Shown here in pieces: positions 1 through 8,793 of a stretch of DNA of 64,000 nt (the stretch's first letter is position 1; the number at the start of each line of letters is the position of its first letter). The DNA is from Novosphingobium subterraneum (GTDB lineage Bacteria; Pseudomonadota; Alphaproteobacteria; Sphingomonadales; Sphingomonadaceae). The stretch covers positions 117,387 through 181,386 of the forward strand of contig NZ_JRVC01000009.1 in assembly GCF_000807925.1 (NCBI RefSeq). Reading direction: 5' to 3'. A model generated the notes under the pieces. That model was given only the letters and a program-made list of their open reading frames with translations, was not told the origin of the DNA and made no database searches. A program made the translations under genes and the position numbers.

Positions 1-2750
1 CCTTCCTCGATCCGCCCGCCGTTCGCGTCGAAAATCAGCGGGAACTGTCCGTCGAAAGTGCCTGTCGCAGCAAGATTTCCCAGTTCCATCTTCTCGATGA
101 ACTTGGCGGCATCAATGCCGATGACCGTCAGGGTGTAACGACGGGCTTCGGCCAGGCCGAGGCGCAAGTCGGTTGGCTCCAGCACCAGCGTGCCCCCGAG
201 GAACGGCCAGCGCGCATCGTGCAGTCTAAGCACCTGATCCGGCAGGAGACTTATGTCGACCACACCCTCGGTCACCTCGATGCCGGGGTTGATCGAGGCA
301 ACAGTCAGCTTTTGATGCGGGGCGGTGACCATGCCAAGCAGGTCGGTGAACACAAGCTTGCCCTTCAGGCCCTTCACCGGACCGAAAGCTGCTGCAAGAT
401 CAAGGTTTTCGGTGCCGAACGTGCCGGAACTTGTCACCCCGCGCGCATTCCAGTCGATGACCCCGTCGCCGGTCACCTTGCCGTTGACATTGGCGACCAC
501 GCCGAGGGCAAGGCGGGTCAGTTGCGCAGGCTGGAAGCCCTTGTCGAAGACGAGGTTGTCGACTCTGATGTCGGCGTGGCCGCTGGCGGTTGCGAGATCA
601 TGACGCACCTTCACCGCTCCAACCTCGCGCGAGGTCTTTGCTTCGCGCAGCAAGGCATTGGCCGTAATGCGATTATCCGCCAGCGTGAGCGTCGCGCCCG
701 TGGCATGGAGCCTTTCGAACCGCGCTGGGTCCAGGCGGTCGGTGAGGTCAAACTCGGAGCCGGAAAGCACAAGCTTTTCATCGACATAGCGCCACTGCCC
801 CGAGGCATTGGAGATATCGAGCGGGACGGCTGCGAGCGTGGCTCCAACTCCCCCGTAACTGCCCCCCAACTCTCCCCCAACTCTCGCGTCCAGATTGGCA
901 ACTGTGAGGTGCGTTGCGGTAGCAGGCGGGCCCAGCGTGACATCCACGGCCGACGCCTTGAGCACGCCCGGCCAGGCAAATCCAACAGCGCCGGTGCGCA
1001 GGGCAAGTTTCGTGTCAGCAAGCTTGCCGGTGAGGTCGAGTCCGGGCGTGCCGGCCGCCACCTGCAGCCCCCTTGCCCCGTTGCGGACGATCGCGCTGCC
1101 ACCGGGTGGGCAGAGCTGAAGGGCGTTTCCATCCACCGCCATCTGGCCGAGTTCCAACCGGTCGAAGCGGGCGGTGACGCAGTGGCGCCAGAGTGCGAGT
1201 TCGCCTCGCGCACCGTAGGCACCGCTGACGGGGAGCACGAGGTTCTGCACCGAACCGCCCGGAATTGCGCCGGACAGTTGCGTGGTTCCTGAAAAGCCCA
1301 GCGATCCATCGGCGATCTGGGCGACCATCATTTCGGGGATTGCCAGCGAGCCGCCGGCTGCATGCCACGGCGCCATGGTCAGACGGAACAGCGCCTGCCC
1401 GGCCCGCCCGCGCTCCATCCGTCCGACGATTCGCGGCAGACCCGCGCCACCGGTTGCAAAACTGCCCGCCAGCAGCGGTGGCCCGCCCTTGGTGCCACTG
1501 GCCATCTGGAAGCGCGAAAGCGTGAGCAGCGTCTGCCCGGTGCCGCCGGTCAGCCGTGCCTGCGGAATCACCACCGAAATCGCCTCGCCATTGCGGCGCA
1601 GCGCGATCTCGCCGCCGAGGCGGCTGCCACGTTCCTCGCGCTTGAGGCTGGCGCGCAATTGGGCGAGCATCGGGGCGAGGAGCGTGCCGCTGGCACTCCG
1701 CTCACCCGAGGCCAGGGCGTTGTCGAGTGCCGCCCCCTGCCGCAGGCCCTGCCCGTCGATCGTTCCGCGGAATTCGGCCTTGCGGAAAGCCTCGCGAGTG
1801 CGGACCGAACCTTCCAGCCCGAGCAGGCCAAAGCGAACGCCGCCGCTGCTGACCCCGCCAGCATTGGCATCGACCCGACCGGTCAATGCGCCATCACGGA
1901 AAGCGAGGCGCGTATCAAGCGCCAGCGTTTCGGCAGAGAGGCCGGGGACGACCAGCTTGTTGCCGCGCACCGTGGCGGCACCGGCGATTCCTGCAAAACC
2001 CTTGTCGGCCCGTGCATCAAGATCCGCCACCAGTGGCCCACTCCTCGCACCGCTGTCGCACGCAATGCGATCCAGCCGGAGCGGCCCGGTCAGCGATGGG
2101 CGCTCCTCGCGCACCGCGATTCTGCCGACAAAGCGAGCGCCGTCCGCCTTGCAGCCGCCCCCCATCAGCGACGGCGCAACCGCAGCCAGTGTCCCGGCAA
2201 AGCCGTTCTGCAAGCCGCCCTTGCCTTCCACCGAAAGGCCGATCTTCCCCGAATCGGTGAGGATCAGGCCGCGACCGTCCCGGACCTGCAGGTCGAGCCT
2301 GGGCAGCGCGAAAGGCTGGTTGTCGGTCTTGGGCGCGTAGATCACCTTGTCGAGCGAGCCAAAACTGACCCTGCCATCCCGGTACTGGCCATAAAGACGC
2401 GGGGCGACCAGCTTGACCGAACCGAGATAGGGCGCACCAAGGCCGTAGCGGATACCCACCTCGACCCGCTCTATCGTGAGATCCGGGCGGCGGGGATCCC
2501 CCACAACCACGTTGCGGAGAACCTGCCTGCCAGGACCGATGCTTTCTATCTGATAGGTCGCGGGCAAACCGTAGGATTTGAGCTGGCCGACAATGATGCG
2601 GTCAGCGATCGAATTGCGGGCAATCCACAGCCCCCCAAGACCTGCCACGGCAAGGACAAGCACAGATACACTGACGCGCCGAAGCCCCTTTCGCGAACGC
2701 GCAGAGCCTGGCGGCGCATCCGGTTCCGCCAATTCGAAACTATCTGCCAT
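1..2750 (-). CDS. YdbH-like intermembrane/AsmA-type envelope protein (3' end outside window)
   Basis: An open frame runs on the minus strand from an ATG at 2750 to the window edge without a stop, giving about 916 visible codons. The N-terminus has a short polar stretch followed by one membrane helix (about residues 23-42, rich in V, L, A, G), then a long, weakly repetitive beta-rich region typical of AsmA-like and YdbH/dicarboxylate-transport proteins that span the periplasm. The last visible part (NLAATGTFDGQFPL, then a NGGRI motif) resembles the conserved C-terminal YdbH block. A purine-rich AGAAGGGGG lies just upstream of the ATG. It is divergent from radC. In E. coli YdbH works with TamB and YhdP in phospholipid transport to the outer membrane; that role is inferred from family resemblance only. 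Confidence 0.75.
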   Translation of the reverse strand, partial: MADSFELAEPDAPPGSARSRKGLRRVSVSVLVLAVAGLGGLWIARNSIADRIIVGQLKSYGLPATYQIESIGPGRQVLRNVVVGDPRRPDLTIERVEVGIRYGLGAPYLGSVKLVAPRLYGQYRDGRVSFGSLDKVIYAPKTDNQPFALPRLDLQVRDGRGLILTDSGKIGLSVEGKGGLQNGFAGTLAAVAPSLMGGGCKADGARFVGRIAVREERPSLTGPLRLDRIACDSGARSGPLVADLDARADKGFAGIAGAATVRGNKLVVPGLSAETLALDTRLAFRDGALTGRVDANAGGVSSGGVRFGLLGLEGSVRTREAFRKAEFRGTIDGQGLRQGAALDNALASGERSASGTLLAPMLAQLRASLKREERGSRLGGEIALRRNGEAISVVIPQARLTGGTGQTLLTLSRFQMASGTKGGPPLLAGSFATGGAGLPRIVGRMERGRAGQALFRLTMAPWHAAGGSLAIPEMMVAQIADGSLGFSGTTQLSGAIPGGSVQNLVLPVSGAYGARGELALWRHCVTARFDRLELGQMAVDGNALQLCPPGGSAIVRNGARGLQVAAGTPGLDLTGKLADTKLALRTGAVGFAWPGVLKASAVDVTLGPPATATHLTVANLDARVGGELGGSYGGVGATLAAVPLDISNASGQWRYVDEKLVLSGSEFDLTDRLDPARFERLHATGATLTLADNRITANALLREAKTSREVGAVKVRHDLATASGHADIRVDNLVFDKGFQPAQLTRLALGVVANVNGKVTGDGVIDWNARGVTSSGTFGTENLDLAAAFGPVKGLKGKLVFTDLLGMVTAPHQKLTVASINPGIEVTEGVVDISLLPDQVLRLHDARWPFLGGTLVLEPTDLRLGLAEARRYTLTVIGIDAAKFIEKMELGNLAATGTFDGQFPLIFDANGGRIEE

Positions 2751-2809
2751 CTGCCCCCTTCTTGCGCACTCCCACCGCTTGGGCAATGCACGGCATCTAC
2801 ATCTTGCGT

Positions 2810-2826
2810 GTACGAACTGTTTGTAC
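2810..2826. promoter_or_regulatory. 17-bp near-perfect palindrome in the ydbH-radC divergent region
   Basis: GTACGAACTGTTTGTAC is an inverted repeat (arms GTACGAAC / GTTTGTAC, one mismatch) centred 55 bp from the radC ATG and 67 bp from the divergent ATG. It looks like an operator for a dimeric regulator. It does not fit the GTTC-N7-GTTC LexA box seen at recA. Confidence 0.3.
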
Positions 2827-2872
2827 CGATTGGCGAACACTTGAGCGCCGAAGTGGTGCCCGGATAGGATCA

Positions 2873-3610
2873 ATGACGGATCAAACCGGACTCTTTCCTG
2901 AACGGAACGGCGAAAGCGGCAGCAAGACAAGCTTCGATGGCGGCGATGCCAGCGGCCATCGCGCGCGTCTGCGCAAGCGTCTGATGAGCGGCGGGGAAGA
3001 CGCCCTAGCCGACCATGAGGTGATCGAATACCTGCTGATGGTGGCGCGGCCGAGGATCGACACCAAGCCGATCGCACGTTCGCTGATCCAGCGTTTCGGC
3101 AGTCTGGCAGGCGTGCTCACCGCCGATCCACAAGCCTTGGCGCTGCATCCCAACATGGGCGAGACCAGCGCGGCCGCGCTGCGGATCGTCGCGCTTGCCG
3201 CACGCAGGTTGGCGAGGACGGTCGTCCGCGAACAGCCGGTGCTTTCTAACTGGCAGGCTCTCCTCGATTACCTGCACATCGACATGGCCCATCTCAACGT
3301 GGAGCGGGTGCGGGTGCTCTATCTCAACACCCAGAACATGCTGATACTCGACCATCTGGTCGGCGATGGCACGCTGGACGAAAGTCCGATCTATACACGC
3401 GAGGTGGTAAAGAAGGGGCTCGACGTGGGGGCGGCCGCGATGATCCTCGTCCACAACCACCCTTCGGGCAGCCCCAAACCCAGCCGGGCCGACATTCAGG
3501 TTACGCAGAAGATCACGGAAGCCGCGCGCCTTATGGGCATGACCGTGCACGACCACATCGTCATCGGGCGCGAAGGCTATACCTCGCTCAAGGCACAGGG
3601 CCTGATCTAG
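2873..3610 (+). CDS. radC: RadC family JAB-domain protein
   Basis: 245 aa from the ATG at 2873; an upstream in-frame extension exists but looks non-coding. The N-terminal third carries a helix-hairpin-helix-like segment. The C-terminal half is the RadC/JAB1-type metal-binding domain with the diagnostic VHNHPSGSPKPS block (His-x-His plus a downstream Asp) and a final HDHIVIG segment. RadC was once linked to DNA repair, but its biochemical role is unsettled. The start has only a weak AGGA upstream. The gene converges on the entericidin-like gene with four bases between the two stops. Confidence 0.9.
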   Translation: MTDQTGLFPERNGESGSKTSFDGGDASGHRARLRKRLMSGGEDALADHEVIEYLLMVARPRIDTKPIARSLIQRFGSLAGVLTADPQALALHPNMGETSAAALRIVALAARRLARTVVREQPVLSNWQALLDYLHIDMAHLNVERVRVLYLNTQNMLILDHLVGDGTLDESPIYTREVVKKGLDVGAAAMILVHNHPSGSPKPSRADIQVTQKITEAARLMGMTVHDHIVIGREGYTSLKAQGLI

Positions 3611-3614
3611 TGGA

Positions 3615-3740
3615 TCAGATCGCCTTCTCGCCTGCCTTGCCGACCGATTCGATGTCGCGACCGATGCCCTGGACGGTGTTGCAGGCCGCGAGGGCCAGTG
3701 AACAGCCAAGTGCGACGAGGACCAGAACCTTGCGAGCCAT
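3615..3740 (-). CDS. Entericidin-like small lipoprotein
   Basis: A 41-aa reading frame from ATG 3740 to TGA at 3615-3617. It starts MARKVLVLVALGC, has a hydrophobic signal segment ending in the lipobox LAAC (Cys20 predicted to be lipidated), then NTVQGIGRDIESVGKAGE, the signature of the entericidin A/B family. A GGAGAATG ribosome site lies upstream, and TTGCAT-N17-TATCCG gives a plausible promoter. Entericidins are small toxin/antidote-like envelope lipoproteins; in alphaproteobacteria they are common, abundant and often stress-induced. Function here is inferred from the family alone. Confidence 0.88.
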   Translation of the reverse strand: MARKVLVLVALGCSLALAACNTVQGIGRDIESVGKAGEKAI

Positions 3741-3835
3741 GTGCATTCTCCGTGCAATATGCGCTGACGCGGATATAGCGCGGCCGCCGTCGATGCAATC
3801 TCGTGCAATGGCCTGGCGACGGGTCCGGCAATCTT

Positions 3836-3877
3836 CACCACGACACCTCCACTACGACACCGGCACCACGACACCGG
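3836..3877 (+). repeat. Three tandem 14-bp repeats upstream of the acyltransferase
   Basis: Three adjacent copies, CACCACGACACCTC, CACTACGACACCGG and CACCACGACACCGG, lie at 3836, 3850 and 3864, directly upstream of the acyltransferase start. The unit length is not a multiple of three and no frame across it is supported, so a regulatory or replication-slippage origin is more likely than coding. Confidence 0.6.
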
Positions 3878-3891
3878 CAGCGTAACAGGAA

Positions 3892-5811
3892 TTGCGTGAT
3901 CGGCCGGGTTTGGCCATCGTGGTCCTCAGGACGGTTGGGCGGGCAGTTTTGCAATACAGGCGCGAAATCGAAGGGCTGAGAGCGCTTGCCGTGATTCCGG
4001 TGGTGCTGTTCCATGCCGGCACGCCGGGATTCGGCGGCGGCTTCGTGGGCGTCGACGTGTTCTTCGTGATCAGCGGCTACCTGATCTCCGGCGTGATCCT
4101 GTCCGATCTGAAGCAAGGGCGCTTCAGCCTTGCAGACTTCTATGAACGCCGCGCCCGCCGCATCCTTCCAGCGCTGATTCCGATGCTTCTCGCCAGTCTG
4201 CTGTGCGCGTGGCTGGTGATGATCCCCGATGATTTTCGCCGGTTCGCCAAAGGGATGGGAGCGAGCGCAGTCTTCGCCTCGAACATGATGTTCGCTCGGG
4301 GCTCGGGCTACTTCGACGATGACGAGGGGTTCGAGCCCCTGCTCCACACCTGGAGCCTGTCGGTCGAAGAGCAGTTCTACATCCTGTTTCCCGCGCTGGT
4401 GATGCTGTTGTGGTGGGCAGGCCAAAGGCGCCTGCATCCCTGGTTTGCCGCAGTGGCAGCCCTATCGCTCACCGGTTGCCTCGCCCTGGCGGGCAGCCAC
4501 CAGACCATCGCCTTCTATTATCTGCCGACACGCGCGTGGGAGCTTCTGCTCGGTGCATTCTGCATGGCCTTGCCGCAAGGTCGGACCAACCCGTGGCTGG
4601 CCCTTTCCGGCCTGTCACTGGTTCTGGCGGGGCTAGCCTTCGTCGAGGCGGCGAGCGCACCGGACTGGCGGCTGATGCTGCCCGTTCTGGGCACCGCACT
4701 CCTCCTCCGCCATGCGCGGCCGGACAATGCTGTCGGCAGCATGCTGTCGCTCCGCCCGCTGGTGGCGATCGGCAGTGCCTCCTACGGCCTCTATCTCTGG
4801 CACAATCCGCTTCTGGCATTTGCGCGCTATCAATGGCTGGGGACGCCGCCGATCTGGCTGACGGCAGCTGCGGTCGCCTTTTCGGTCCTGCTGGGGTTTG
4901 GTTCGCTGCACCTTGTCGAGCGTCCGGTGCGCGAGCGTCGGATGCTGGCTTCACGCAAGGCGCTGGCCGCGTTCTGCATTGCCGGGTTGGCGCTTTGCCT
5001 CGGCATTGGTGCCGCTGGCGCTTTCGGGAAACTGGAACCGGCCAGCGCTGCCCGGCGCAATGCCCTGCTGGCCTATCCGGCTGCATTGCCCCAGCCGGTC
5101 GAACACATGCCTCCTGCAGGGGTGCCTGTTCCATACATCCTGTTCGGCGACAGCCATGCCCGCCAATATGTTCACGTACTGGCGGCACGCGCGGGCGAAG
5201 GGGCAATGCTGACCCAGGCAGGCTGTTTCTCCCTGCCGGGCGTGACCAACTACAGCTATGCATCCAGCGAGGCTTCGGCTTGCGTCGAGCATTACACGGC
5301 TCTGGCCGGCCTGGTGCGCCAGCGGGCTATTCCCGTGGTGATAATCGCGAATCGGTGGGACCGCGCGCTGTTCGACCCTTCGGATTTTCATCGCTTCGGT
5401 CGCGCTTCAAGGGACGGATGGCCCCGCCTCGAGGCAGCGCTGGACCAGTTGCGGGCCAGCCTGCCTGCAGCAACGCGAATCGTGATCATCGGCAGCGTGC
5501 CGACCGCTGCTTCTGCGGGCCCCGAGATGGTTGGCGGGTACATGCGGTGCCTGGCCTTAGTCAACGCCCGCTGCCCGCAGCATTTGCCGCGCGAAGATGC
5601 GGAAGGGTACCGGATCAACCCCCTGCTTTCGCGCTACGCCGCAACGCACCCGGGCGTCAGATTCTTCGATCCGCAAGAGGTGCTGTGCGGGCCGCAGGCC
5701 TGCGACATCGTGCAGCACGGCAAAGCGCTCTACTTTGACGACACCCACCTCACCCCGCATGGAGCAGACCGGGTGATTGCCCGGATGCTGGAGCGGATCG
5801 GGCCGATTTGA
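3892..5811 (+). CDS. OafA/YrhL-type membrane acyltransferase with C-terminal SGNH domain
   Basis: Up to 639 aa from TTG 3892; the TTG at 3949 (protein starting M-QYRREIEGLRALAV) fits the family better, so the start is uncertain. Residues about 20-370 form the multi-spanning acyltransferase-3 domain, with the usual EGLRALAV start, a FFVISGYLI block and an HTWSLSVEEQFY block. After a linker comes an extracytoplasmic SGNH/GDSL-like domain containing GDSH (about residues 418-421) and the catalytic D-x-x-H pair in DDTHLTPHG near the C-terminus. Such proteins O-acetylate lipopolysaccharide, exopolysaccharide or peptidoglycan at the inner membrane. No glycan cluster is nearby, so the substrate is unknown. 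Confidence 0.88.
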   Translation: MRDRPGLAIVVLRTVGRAVLQYRREIEGLRALAVIPVVLFHAGTPGFGGGFVGVDVFFVISGYLISGVILSDLKQGRFSLADFYERRARRILPALIPMLLASLLCAWLVMIPDDFRRFAKGMGASAVFASNMMFARGSGYFDDDEGFEPLLHTWSLSVEEQFYILFPALVMLLWWAGQRRLHPWFAAVAALSLTGCLALAGSHQTIAFYYLPTRAWELLLGAFCMALPQGRTNPWLALSGLSLVLAGLAFVEAASAPDWRLMLPVLGTALLLRHARPDNAVGSMLSLRPLVAIGSASYGLYLWHNPLLAFARYQWLGTPPIWLTAAAVAFSVLLGFGSLHLVERPVRERRMLASRKALAAFCIAGLALCLGIGAAGAFGKLEPASAARRNALLAYPAALPQPVEHMPPAGVPVPYILFGDSHARQYVHVLAARAGEGAMLTQAGCFSLPGVTNYSYASSEASACVEHYTALAGLVRQRAIPVVIIANRWDRALFDPSDFHRFGRASRDGWPRLEAALDQLRASLPAATRIVIIGSVPTAASAGPEMVGGYMRCLALVNARCPQHLPREDAEGYRINPLLSRYAATHPGVRFFDPQEVLCGPQACDIVQHGKALYFDDTHLTPHGADRVIARMLERIGPI

Positions 5812-5822
5812 CGCCTCGCCCC

Positions 5823-5851
5823 TTGCGTTCCGGCCCCCTTGCCCCTAGCGG
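5823..5851 (+). promoter_or_regulatory. Predicted sigma-70 promoter of purB
   Basis: TTGCGT (5823-5828), a 17-bp spacer and TAGCGG (5846-5851). The predicted start is near 5858, about 35 bp before the purB ATG. Confidence 0.45.
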
Positions 5852-5892
5852 CCCCGGCGAAGCCTGCCGCGCCAAGATTCACGGAGTCGAAC

Positions 5893-7209
5893 ATGGTCCC
5901 CCGTTACGCCCGCCCCGCAATGACCGCGATCTGGGAGCCGGAAGCCCGCTACCGCATCTGGTTCGAGATCGAAGCGCACGCCACCGAAAAGCTGGGCGAA
6001 CTGGGCGTGGTGCCGCCTTCGGGCGCCAAGGCACTGTGGGACTGGTGGGCGACCAACCCCGCCATCGACGTCGCCGCGATCGACGCGATCGAGGCCGTGA
6101 CCAAGCACGACGTCATCGCCTTCCTTGACTGGGTGGCGCAGCAGGTCGGCCCCGAAGCCCGCTTTATGCACCAGGGCATGACCAGCTCGGACGTGCTCGA
6201 CACCACGCTCAGCGTACAGCTCGCCCGTGCCTCGGACCTGCTGCTGGCCGATCTGGACGCCCTGCTCGAGGCGATCAAGCGCCGCGCGTTCGAACACAAG
6301 TACACCCCGACCATCGGCCGCAGCCACGGCATCCATGCCGAGCCGACCACCTTCGGCAAGAAGCTCGCCGAAGCCTATGCCGAGTTCACCCGCTGCCGTG
6401 CGCGCCTTGTCGCCGCGCGGGCGGAAGTCGCGACTTGCGCAATCTCGGGCGCGGTCGGCACGTTCGCCAACATCGATCCTTCCGTTGAAGAATACGTCGC
6501 CGACAAGCTGGGCCTTGCGGTCGAGCCGGTTTCCACCCAGGTGATTCCGCGCGATCGTCATGCGATGTTCTTTGCGACGCTCGGCGTCATCGCCTCGTCG
6601 ATCGAACGCCTTGCCGTGGAAATCCGCCACCTGCAGCGTACCGAAGTGCTCGAGGCGGAGGAATACTTCTCGCCCGGCCAGAAGGGGTCGTCGGCGATGC
6701 CGCACAAGCGCAACCCGGTGCTGACCGAGAACCTCACAGGCCTTGCCCGCATGGTCCGCTCGGCCGTCACCCCGGCGCTGGAGAACGTGGCACTGTGGCA
6801 CGAGCGTGACATCTCGCACTCCTCGGTCGAGCGCTTCATCGGCCCGGACGCGACGATCACGCTCGATTTCGCACTCGCCCGCCTGACCTCGGTGGTCGAC
6901 AAGCTCGTGATCTACCCCGAGCGGATGCAGAAGAATCTCGACAAGATGGGCGGCCTTGTCCACTCGCAGCGCGTGCTGCTGGCGCTGACCCAGGCCGGGT
7001 TGGAGCGCGACGCTTCTTACCGTCTGGTGCAGCGCAATGCGATGAAGGTGTGGGAATCGGACGGCCAGCTTTCGCTGATGGAACTGCTCAAGGCGGACCC
7101 TGAGGTCGCTGCGGTGCTGAGCGCGGAGCAGATCGAGGAGAAGTTCAACCTCGATTACCACTTCAAGGCCATCGACACGATCTTCGCGCGGGTGTTCGGG
7201 GAAGCCTGA
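5893..7209 (+). CDS. purB: Adenylosuccinate lyase
   Basis: 438 aa from ATG 5893, chosen because MVPRYARPAMTAIWEPE is the conserved start and CGGAG lies 6-10 bases upstream. The fumarase/aspartase superfamily signature GSSAMPHKRNP is present at about residues 263-273, together with HQGMTSSDVLDT and GRSHG blocks that carry catalytic residues. The enzyme acts twice in cytoplasmic purine synthesis: SAICAR to AICAR plus fumarate, and adenylosuccinate to AMP plus fumarate. It is a single gene with its own predicted promoter; the LapA-pyrF pair follows 80 bp later. Confidence 0.97.
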   Translation: MVPRYARPAMTAIWEPEARYRIWFEIEAHATEKLGELGVVPPSGAKALWDWWATNPAIDVAAIDAIEAVTKHDVIAFLDWVAQQVGPEARFMHQGMTSSDVLDTTLSVQLARASDLLLADLDALLEAIKRRAFEHKYTPTIGRSHGIHAEPTTFGKKLAEAYAEFTRCRARLVAARAEVATCAISGAVGTFANIDPSVEEYVADKLGLAVEPVSTQVIPRDRHAMFFATLGVIASSIERLAVEIRHLQRTEVLEAEEYFSPGQKGSSAMPHKRNPVLTENLTGLARMVRSAVTPALENVALWHERDISHSSVERFIGPDATITLDFALARLTSVVDKLVIYPERMQKNLDKMGGLVHSQRVLLALTQAGLERDASYRLVQRNAMKVWESDGQLSLMELLKADPEVAAVLSAEQIEEKFNLDYHFKAIDTIFARVFGEA

Positions 7210-7291
7210 GCCCCTTCCTGCCGGGACTCGCCAAGAGACTTAACCTGTCCTAATCATCGGGGCAGGACGGGTGGCTCACGGAGCGAAAGGC

Positions 7292-7609
7292 ATGAGGATG
7301 CTGCGCACGATTTTCTGGGTACTCGTCGTTGGCGTGCTGGCTGCGTTCACCGCAGCCAACTGGCAACCGGTCGAGGTCCGCATCTGGGAAGGCCTGCTGC
7401 TGGAGACCCGCCTGCCCGCGCTGGTGATCCTTGCTTTCCTGCTCGGTCTCGTGCCGACCTGGCTGCTGTACCGGACGACGCGCTGGCGGCTGACGCGGCG
7501 CATTGCCAACCTCGAGGCATCGCTTGGCGCCAGGGCCGCGCCTTCGCTGTCGTCGACCAATCTCGAAACCGCGCGTGACGCGGATACACTCAAGAGCGAG
7601 ACCCCGTGA
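7292..7609 (+). CDS. LapA (DUF1049) domain membrane protein
   Basis: 105 aa from ATG 7292, preceded by GGAG eight bases upstream (an earlier GTG at 7271 is less likely). Two hydrophobic helices (about residues 5-22 and 41-60) flank a short NWQPVEVRIWEG periplasmic loop, the layout of the LapA/DUF1049 lipopolysaccharide-assembly domain. The tail is polar and possibly helical. The stop overlaps the pyrF GTG start by four bases (GTGA), so the two are translationally coupled. E. coli LapA helps control LPS synthesis with LapB; no lapB is seen here. Confidence 0.8.
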   Translation: MRMLRTIFWVLVVGVLAAFTAANWQPVEVRIWEGLLLETRLPALVILAFLLGLVPTWLLYRTTRWRLTRRIANLEASLGARAAPSLSSTNLETARDADTLKSETP

Positions 7610-8280
7610 GCAACCCGATCTACCTTGCCCTCGATCTGCCCCGGCTCGACGCCGCCATCGCGCTTGCCAAGAAGGTCAAGGGCCACGTCGGCGGGCTGAA
7701 GCTGGGGCTCGAGTTCTTCTGTGCGCACGGCCATCATGGCGTGCACGAGGTGGCCAAGGTGGGCCTGCCGATCTTCCTCGACCTGAAACTGCACGACATC
7801 CCGAACACGGTGGCGGGCGCGATGCAGTCGATCCATGTGCTCGAACCGGCGATCGTGACGATCCATGCCGGCGGTGGCCGCGCGATGATGGAGGATGCCA
7901 AGGCGGCGGCAGGGGAGCATACCAAGGTCGTCGCCGTGACCGTGCTGACCAGCCTGGACGACAGCGACATGGCGGCGATGGGCGTTGGCGGCTCGGCCCA
8001 TGACCAGGCGCTTCGCCTTGCCGACCTCGCCCAGGAAGCTGGGCTCGATGGCATCGTCTGTTCGGGGCATGAGGTCGGAGCGATCCACAAGCGCTGGAAG
8101 AACGGTTATTTCGTGGTGCCGGGCCTGCGCCCTGCCGACGGCAAGCTGGGCGACCAGAAGCGCGCCGTCACCCCTCGCGCCGCACGCGATGCGGGCGCCA
8201 GCGTGCTGGTGATCGGCCGCCCGATCAGCCGCGCGGAAGACCCGGTCGCCGCCGCGCGCGCGATCGAGGCAACGCTCTGA
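7606..8280 (+). CDS. pyrF: Orotidine 5'-phosphate decarboxylase
   Basis: 224 aa with a GTG start overlapping the LapA stop. The N-terminal LALDLP strand, the catalytic DLKLHDIPNTV block (Asp-x-Lys...Asp array) and the C-terminal VIGRPI phosphate-binding loop are all present. It converts OMP to UMP, the last step of pyrimidine synthesis. The GNAT gene begins four bases after the stop and is likely co-transcribed. Confidence 0.97.
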   Translation: MSNPIYLALDLPRLDAAIALAKKVKGHVGGLKLGLEFFCAHGHHGVHEVAKVGLPIFLDLKLHDIPNTVAGAMQSIHVLEPAIVTIHAGGGRAMMEDAKAAAGEHTKVVAVTVLTSLDDSDMAAMGVGGSAHDQALRLADLAQEAGLDGIVCSGHEVGAIHKRWKNGYFVVPGLRPADGKLGDQKRAVTPRAARDAGASVLVIGRPISRAEDPVAAARAIEATL

Positions 8281-8284
8281 CCCC

Positions 8285-8788
8285 ATGATCCGCTTTCGGT
8301 TGGCCAAGGCTGGGGACGTGCCAGCGCTGCGGGCGCTGGTCGAGAAAGCCTATCGCGGTGACACCGCCAAGCGCGGTTGGACGCACGAGGCCGACCTGCT
8401 CGACGATGAACGCACGAGCGACGCGGAACTCGCCGAGACCATTGCCTCGACATCATCGAGGGTGCTGCTCGCCGAGATCGACGGAGCGCTGGCAGGCACG
8501 GTAACGATCACCGATGTGGGCCAGGACCGCGCCTATCTCGGCATGCTTTGCGTCGATCCCGACCTTCAGGCCGAAGGCCTGGGCCGCGCACTGATTGCCG
8601 ATGCCGAGGATATGGCAAGCGAAGTGTTCGGCGCGCGGCTCATGGAAATGACCGTCATCGACGCGCGGCCCGAACTGATCGCCTGGTACGAACGCCGCGG
8701 GTATGCGCGCAGCGGCGAGACGCGGCCGTTCCCCAATGGCGAGGCCGTGCCGTTCCGCATGGTCGTGCTTGAGAAAGACCTTAGCTGA
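8285..8788 (+). CDS. GNAT family N-acetyltransferase
   Basis: 167 aa. It contains the GNAT fold: an N-terminal IRFRLAKAGDVPALRALV helix segment, a central YLGMLCVDPDLQAEGLGRALI segment matching motif A (the Q/E-x-x-G-x-G/A pyrophosphate loop of acetyl-CoA) and a C-terminal WYERRGYARSGETRPFP motif B. It starts four bases after pyrF and probably shares its transcript. The substrate cannot be read from the sequence. Confidence 0.85.
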   Translation: MIRFRLAKAGDVPALRALVEKAYRGDTAKRGWTHEADLLDDERTSDAELAETIASTSSRVLLAEIDGALAGTVTITDVGQDRAYLGMLCVDPDLQAEGLGRALIADAEDMASEVFGARLMEMTVIDARPELIAWYERRGYARSGETRPFPNGEAVPFRMVVLEKDLS

Positions 8789-8793
8789 GCGGT

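Noticed and set aside
2801..2850. Possible LexA box upstream of radC (GAAC...GAAC)
   Set aside because: The two GAAC half-sites are 17 bases apart instead of 7.
219..2867. Long plus-strand reading frames at 219-1292 and 1362-2867
   Set aside because: They are antisense to the continuous YdbH-like minus-strand frame, which has a signal-anchor, family-like composition and runs off the window edge.
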